A DNA stretch of 41,071 nt from Actinomycetes bacterium. GTDB lineage: Bacteria > Actinomycetota > Actinomycetes > S36-B12 > UBA5976. The stretch is from assembly GCA_021814565.1 (NCBI GenBank), contig JAKAIC010000007.1:1-41071 (forward strand), given 5' to 3'. The notes under the pieces were generated by a model, which had not been told where the DNA came from, searched no databases, and saw nothing but the letters and a program-made list of their open reading frames with translations. Positions 36,882-41,071 of this stretch are shown in pieces. Within the stretch, counting starts at the first letter, position 1; each line of letters begins with the position of its first letter. The translations under genes were made by a program, and so were the position numbers.

Positions 36882-37814
36882 ATGGGAACCGACGCGCGGC
36901 TGGCCGCGGAGTGCCTGCGTCGCGGCGGTCTGGCTGCACTGCCGACGGAAACCGTGTACGGCTTGGGCGCCGATGCCACCAACGCGGTCGCGGTCTCTCG
37001 CATCTTCACGGTCAAGGGCCGGCCAGCCGATCATCCACTCATCGTGCACCTCGCCGATGCCCGCCAGGTCCGGTCCTGGGCACGCCAGATGCCGGCCTAC
37101 GCGCAACTGCTGGCCGCGGCCTTCTGGCCGGGGCCGCTCACCCTCATCCTGCCCAAACTCCCCGAGGTGCTCGACATCGTCACCGGCGGCCAGGACACGG
37201 TGGGCCTGCGCGTGCCGGCCCATCCGCTCATGCACGAGGTGCTGGAACATCTGGGTCGCGGGGTAGCAGCGCCCAGCGCCAATCGCTTCGGCAAGGTGAG
37301 CCCCACCGCTATCGAGCATGTGTTGGCGGACATCGGCAACCTGCTGGGAACCGACGACTACCTGCTCGACGGCGGCCCCTGCGCCGTCGGTGTTGAATCC
37401 ACCATCGTGGACTGCACCGGGTCGTCGCCACGGCTGCTGCGCACCGGCGCCGTGTCCGTCGAGATGATCGAGCAGACAACCGGACTGGCAGTGCTGGGGG
37501 CGGATGGTCGCATTCGCGCCTCCGGAACCCTGGCCAGCCACTACGCGCCCACCGCCACCGTGCACATTGTTAAAGCCGAGGACGTGAACAGCGCGAGCGT
37601 GGGTGCCGGGCTCATCGCCAGCGCCGCCGTGCGCACACCCGCGGGGATGGTGCGGCTGCTGGAAGCGGCCGACCACGGGGAGTACGCGCGCAACCTCTAT
37701 GCCGCCCTGCGTCGCAGTGATGAACTGGGACTGCGCGATGTGATCGCAGTGCTGCCGGAGGACGCGGGCTTGGGCTCGGCCATCCGCGACCGCCTGCAAC
37801 GCGCGGCGCATTGA
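36882..37814 (+). CDS. sua5: L-threonylcarbamoyladenylate synthase, Sua5 type
   Basis: GGLAALPTETVYGLGADATNAVAVSRIFTVKGRPADHPLIVHL, PSANRFGKVSPTAIEHV, SGTLASHYAPTA. Start ATG 36882 or adjacent GTG 36879. Confidence 0.93.
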   Translation: MGTDARLAAECLRRGGLAALPTETVYGLGADATNAVAVSRIFTVKGRPADHPLIVHLADARQVRSWARQMPAYAQLLAAAFWPGPLTLILPKLPEVLDIVTGGQDTVGLRVPAHPLMHEVLEHLGRGVAAPSANRFGKVSPTAIEHVLADIGNLLGTDDYLLDGGPCAVGVESTIVDCTGSSPRLLRTGAVSVEMIEQTTGLAVLGADGRIRASGTLASHYAPTATVHIVKAEDVNSASVGAGLIASAAVRTPAGMVRLLEAADHGEYARNLYAALRRSDELGLRDVIAVLPEDAGLGSAIRDRLQRAAH

Positions 37815-37833
37815 GGCCCGCCATACTGTGCCC

Positions 37834-38631
37834 ATGCGTGCGCTGCGTCTGACCGGATGGGCTTTGGCCACCGCCCTGGCCGTCAGTGGTTGTGGCCTGA
37901 CGGATGCGCGTGATGCCGCCCTGGCGGAGGCGCGCGTGAAACCACTGGATATGGCTGACAGCCTGCGCCCCGGTCTGGTCGGGATGCCCGACTACCCTGC
38001 CACCGGCTGGGGCAATTCCGCGCCTGCAGCCACGACATCCGCCACCGTGCAGGCCCGCCTGCAGCAGATCGGTCTGCAGGCCGCTGAGCTCGGCCCTGCA
38101 CTCACGGTCAGGACGGAACCCGATGGCACGTCACTCGGCATTCCCACACTGGACTTCTGCGCTGCCAACTACCCCAGCGAGGCCCTGCGCAGTGCCCGCG
38201 ATCAACGCGCGGCCTACGACAAGCACGGCAGCTTCGCCGGCATCTCCAGCGAAGTGGTGCTCTACCAGTCGGACGCGGCCGCGCAGCAGGCGCTGCACGA
38301 GGTGACGGCGGCCCGCATCGCCTGCCCTGTCGACAAGCCGGTGAAGACCTTCGACGGCCACACCATTGTCTTCGCCTTCCATCCGGCACCGGGACCGTCG
38401 AACACGCCACTGCTGCCGGCGGATGCGCGGCTCATCATCCACACCACCATGAAGGTTGATGGGCAACCGCAGACCGCCTTCCTCGTCTATCAGGTACAGG
38501 GTCGCGTGCTCGCCGCGCTGTATGCCGTGGATACGACGGGCAAGCCCATGGCGCAGTCGGCACTCGATCCGCTGTACGGCCTCGCAGGCGACATGGCCAA
38601 CCGCCTGAGAACCATCGCCCCCACCTTCTGA
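37834..38631 (+). CDS. Putative lipoprotein, PknH-like sensor-domain flavour, unknown function
   Basis: Lipobox MRALRLTGWALATALAVSGC. Confidence 0.7.
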   Translation: MRALRLTGWALATALAVSGCGLTDARDAALAEARVKPLDMADSLRPGLVGMPDYPATGWGNSAPAATTSATVQARLQQIGLQAAELGPALTVRTEPDGTSLGIPTLDFCAANYPSEALRSARDQRAAYDKHGSFAGISSEVVLYQSDAAAQQALHEVTAARIACPVDKPVKTFDGHTIVFAFHPAPGPSNTPLLPADARLIIHTTMKVDGQPQTAFLVYQVQGRVLAALYAVDTTGKPMAQSALDPLYGLAGDMANRLRTIAPTF

Positions 38632-38646
38632 CGCCCCCCACCCTCG

Positions 38647-38707
38647 CGCTTCACCGGCAGTTCTTGCGCGACACGCCGTGTTTTCAGTGAGTTCCGGCGG
38701 TGAAGCG
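38647..38707. repeat. Diverged second copy of the 16355-16415 inverted-repeat element
   Basis: CGCTTCACCGGCAGTTCTTGCGCGACACGCCGTGTTTTCAGTGAGTTCCGGCGGTGAAGCG; shares ends and the GCGACACGCCGTG centre; also 61 nt; between convergent lipoprotein and glnR. Confidence 0.88.
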
Positions 38708-38716
38708 GGATGGGGA

Positions 38717-39424
38717 TCAAGCGATGGTGGAGGACTGGCGGGTCTGCTCGGTCTCGAAGCGGTAGCCCACGTTGCGCACGGTGCCGATGAGGTTCTCGAA
38801 GTCACTGCCCAGTTTCATGCGCAGCCGACGCACGTGCACATCGACGGTGCGCGTGCCACCGAAGTAGTCATAGCCCCAGACCTCCTGCAGCAACTGGGCG
38901 CGCGAGAACACGCGCCCGGGGCTGCTGGCCAGGAACTTCAGGAGCTCGAACTCCTTGAACGTGAGGTCAAGCGCGCGACCGTGAAGCTTGGCCGTGTAGG
39001 TGGCCTCATCGATGACAAGTTCACCATGACGGATCTCCTCCGTGGACTCGGAGCCGTTGTTGCCGGCCATGGCCAGCTGCCTGCCCAGAGCCAGGCGGAT
39101 GCGGGCGTCGACCTCCGCCGGACCAGCGGTGTCGAGCAGAACATCGTCGATACCCCAGTCCGCGGAAACGGCCGCCAGCCCTCCCTCGGTGGCGATGAGG
39201 ACGATGTTGTTGTCGATGCCGGTGGTGCGGACGAGCCGGCACAGCGAACGTGCTGCGGCCAGGTCGCGGCGACCGTCGACCAGCACGATGTCCGACGCCG
39301 GCGCACTGACAAGTGCGGAGACCTCCGGGGGCAGCACTCGCACCTTGTGTGTGAGCAGTGCAAGCGCGGGCAGCACCTCGGTGGAGAGGGTCATGGCGCG
39401 AGTCAACAACAGCAGCTCAGCCAT
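38717..39424 (-). CDS. glnR: GlnR-type orphan response regulator (nitrogen control)
   Basis: [66 protein letters not shown], winged helix. RBS AGAGGTGGG before ATG 39424. Confidence 0.9.
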   Translation of the reverse strand: MAELLLLTRAMTLSTEVLPALALLTHKVRVLPPEVSALVSAPASDIVLVDGRRDLAAARSLCRLVRTTGIDNNIVLIATEGGLAAVSADWGIDDVLLDTAGPAEVDARIRLALGRQLAMAGNNGSESTEEIRHGELVIDEATYTAKLHGRALDLTFKEFELLKFLASSPGRVFSRAQLLQEVWGYDYFGGTRTVDVHVRRLRMKLGSDFENLIGTVRNVGYRFETEQTRQSSTIA

Positions 39425-39508
39425 ACCCACCTCTTGAACACAAGAACTCGGACAGCCGGACGCCGGATGGCACCGTTGCCGAGTTCTGGCTGAACAATAG
39501 CGGAGTCC

Positions 39509-39716
39509 GGTCCCTGGACGGCGAGCCGCGCCTCGAAGAAGACACTGAGTGGCAGCCGCAGGAAGGCGCCCAGCAGCATGAAGGGCCCGAAGGGAATCGT
39601 GTCCTTGCGGCCAGTCCCTAGACCGCGAGCAGCGCCTCGAAGAAGGCACCCAGTGGCAGCACCAGGAAGGCGCCCAGCAGCATGAAGGGCCCGAAGGGAA
39701 TCGTGTCCTTGCGGCC
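39509..39716. repeat. 104-bp tandem duplication (39509-39612 and 39613-39716) of the prepilin-peptidase 3' end
   Basis: Units align without gaps; last 54 nt identical; offset 104. Confidence 0.95.
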
Positions 39717-40382
39717 GGTCCTGCGTGACGCCAGCAGCGCCGCAGACAGGGCGCCGCCACTCATGAAGCCCAGCGCCGTGGCACCCACCACGTAGGCCCA
39801 GCCCAGGTACCCCGTGAGGGCACCGATACTGAGCGCAAGTTTCACATCGCCCATACCCATACCGCCACGCGTGAGCAGGTTCATCAGGAAGTACAGGACG
39901 AACAACGCCACGGCTCCCAGGAAGGCGCCCTGAAGCGCGGCCGGACTGTGGAAGCCCGCGTCCGCAGCCGCCAACAGCAGGGCCACTCCCGCCGCGGGCA
40001 GCGTCAGCACATCGGGAAGGCGTTTGTGGTCGACATCGATGAACCACAGGGCCGCGGCCACAGGCACGAAAAGCAGCCAGGCGATGGCGAAGATACTGGG
40101 GAGCGGCGTGGTGACGACGGCCACGGTAAGCAGTACGCAAAGCAATTCCACCTGCAGGCGACGCGCACCGGGGCTGGTGCCGCACACCCGACAGCGACCG
40201 CGCCGGACCATCCACCCCACCACGGGGAACTGCGCGTGCCAGCCCAGTGGCGCAGCGCAGGTGCCGCATCGGAGCTTGCCCCGCAACGGTTCCTGCTCGG
40301 GCACGCGTTCGATGAGCAACTGCGCGAACCACGACACCGCAGTGCCGTAGACGACCGCGATCAACAGTGCCTGCCAGGTCAT
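39618..40382 (-). CDS. Prepilin peptidase (A24-type) with CxxC zinc-finger-like pairs
   Basis: [33 protein letters not shown] and [10 protein letters not shown] catalytic Asp motifs; RBS GGAGG before ATG 40382. Confidence 0.9.
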   Translation of the reverse strand: MTWQALLIAVVYGTAVSWFAQLLIERVPEQEPLRGKLRCGTCAAPLGWHAQFPVVGWMVRRGRCRVCGTSPGARRLQVELLCVLLTVAVVTTPLPSIFAIAWLLFVPVAAALWFIDVDHKRLPDVLTLPAAGVALLLAAADAGFHSPAALQGAFLGAVALFVLYFLMNLLTRGGMGMGDVKLALSIGALTGYLGWAYVVGATALGFMSGGALSAALLASRRTGRKDTIPFGPFMLLGAFLVLPLGAFFEALLAV

Positions 40383-40468
40383 GGAGCCTCCTAGGTGCGA
40401 TTCTCGCAACCTAGAGGGAGTTCCCTGTGGACGACGGGCCGAAATCCGAGCCTTCTACACTCACCCAC

Positions 40469-41071
40469 GTGCTACGTATCGGGCGGTGGCTGGACGACGG
40501 GCGCGTCATGGCGGGGGCATGGGTCACCACCCACGCGCTCGCGCTGGCCATCTGGCACTTCTATGCATATGCCGCCTGTTGCGACGTCCACTACTACTGG
40601 ACGCAGATCTCCCGGCTGCAGCTGGTGGGGCCACAGCACACACTGACCGAGTACCCCACGCCCGTCATCTGGATCATGCAGATTCCATGGTGGATCTCGC
40701 AGGGCGAATGGACGTTGTACCACCGCTCCTTCGACGGCCTGATGATGTTGCTCGACGGCGTCTTCGCCATCGCCCTGTGGCGAGCGGGCGGCACCCGTCG
40801 CGTTCAGGCACTGCTCTTCTGGCTGGCCTTTCCACTGCTGCTCGGTCCCATCGCCTACATGCGCTTCGACATGATCCCGGCCGTGCTGGTGGGCGCCTCC
40901 CTGCTCACCCTGGGCGAGCAACGCCACCGTGTTTCAGGGGCGCTGACCGGCATCGGCGCGGCCATCAAGTTGTGGCCGGCAGCGCTGTGGCCCGTGTTGC
41001 TCGTGAGCCAGCGCAAGGGCAAGCTCCGCGCCAGCATCTGGTTCCTCGGCACCGCCGCGGCGCTGGCACTG
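40469..41071 (+). CDS. Polytopic membrane protein, probable GT87/DUF2029-like glycosyltransferase, 3' end off the window
   Basis: Open frame from GTG 40469 to the window end (VLRIGRWLDDGRVMAGAWVTTHALALAIWHFYAYAACCDVHYYW... YMRFDMIPAVLVGASLL... GAAIKLWPAALWPVLL); not in the ORF track. Confidence 0.65.
   Translation, partial: MLRIGRWLDDGRVMAGAWVTTHALALAIWHFYAYAACCDVHYYWTQISRLQLVGPQHTLTEYPTPVIWIMQIPWWISQGEWTLYHRSFDGLMMLLDGVFAIALWRAGGTRRVQALLFWLAFPLLLGPIAYMRFDMIPAVLVGASLLTLGEQRHRVSGALTGIGAAIKLWPAALWPVLLVSQRKGKLRASIWFLGTAAALAL

Noticed and set aside
36825-37871. N-terminal extension of the 560-aa minus-strand ORF
   Set aside because: Antisense to sua5; the response regulator starts at MGLRVLVVEDD (36824).
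38717-39424. GlnR lacking a normal acidic pocket as a novel degenerate receiver
   Set aside because: Atypical receiver is a known property of actinobacterial GlnR orphan regulators, so not new here.
39425-39760. N-terminal extension of the 347-aa ORF before GlnR
   Set aside because: Out-of-frame read of the peptidase and duplication; GlnR begins at [11 protein letters not shown] with an RBS.
1-41071. tRNA, rRNA, prophage, toxin-antitoxin or defence system
   Set aside because: No recognisable RNA gene, transposase, integrase, or defence-family signature seen on either strand.

Overview
High-GC actinobacterial chromosomal segment carrying about 36 protein genes and no RNA genes, phage, IS element or CRISPR that I can support. 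Gene order resembles three regions of the mycobacterial chromosome: (i) whiB2 / mannose-1-P guanylyltransferase / LCP with a surface-polysaccharide block (GT2, DUF5719, GT4, Wzm/Wzt-type ABC exporter, WecC, WecB, SpoIID + cell-wall-binding-repeat protein); (ii) rlmB-cysS-ispF-ispD-carD; (iii) regX3-senX3 // mshA-ybjN-gpm. Next comes a block with methyltransferase, DUF2516, asparaginase, ygfZ, fur, nitrobindin, DsrE, DUF4395, thioredoxin, a NarL-type two-component system, Sua5, a lipoprotein, glnR, prepilin peptidase and a partial GT87-like gene. The strongest observations are: (1) a SenX3-like kinase beside an intact RegX3 whose H-box reads DELQA instead of HELKT (phosphoacceptor His and phosphatase Thr both replaced) and which has no N-terminal TM helices; (2) a near-perfect 4-copy, 76-bp tandem array of hairpins starting just after the regX3 stop codon; (3) a 26-bp perfect inverted repeat beside a G4 motif, with a diverged second copy about 22 kb away; (4) an untracked 36-aa membrane microprotein coupled to nitrobindin and divergent from dsrE through a 30-bp spacer with two apparent leaderless promoters; (5) a 104-bp duplication of the prepilin-peptidase 3' end in front of glnR. 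All family calls come from reading the translations by eye; no database search was run.
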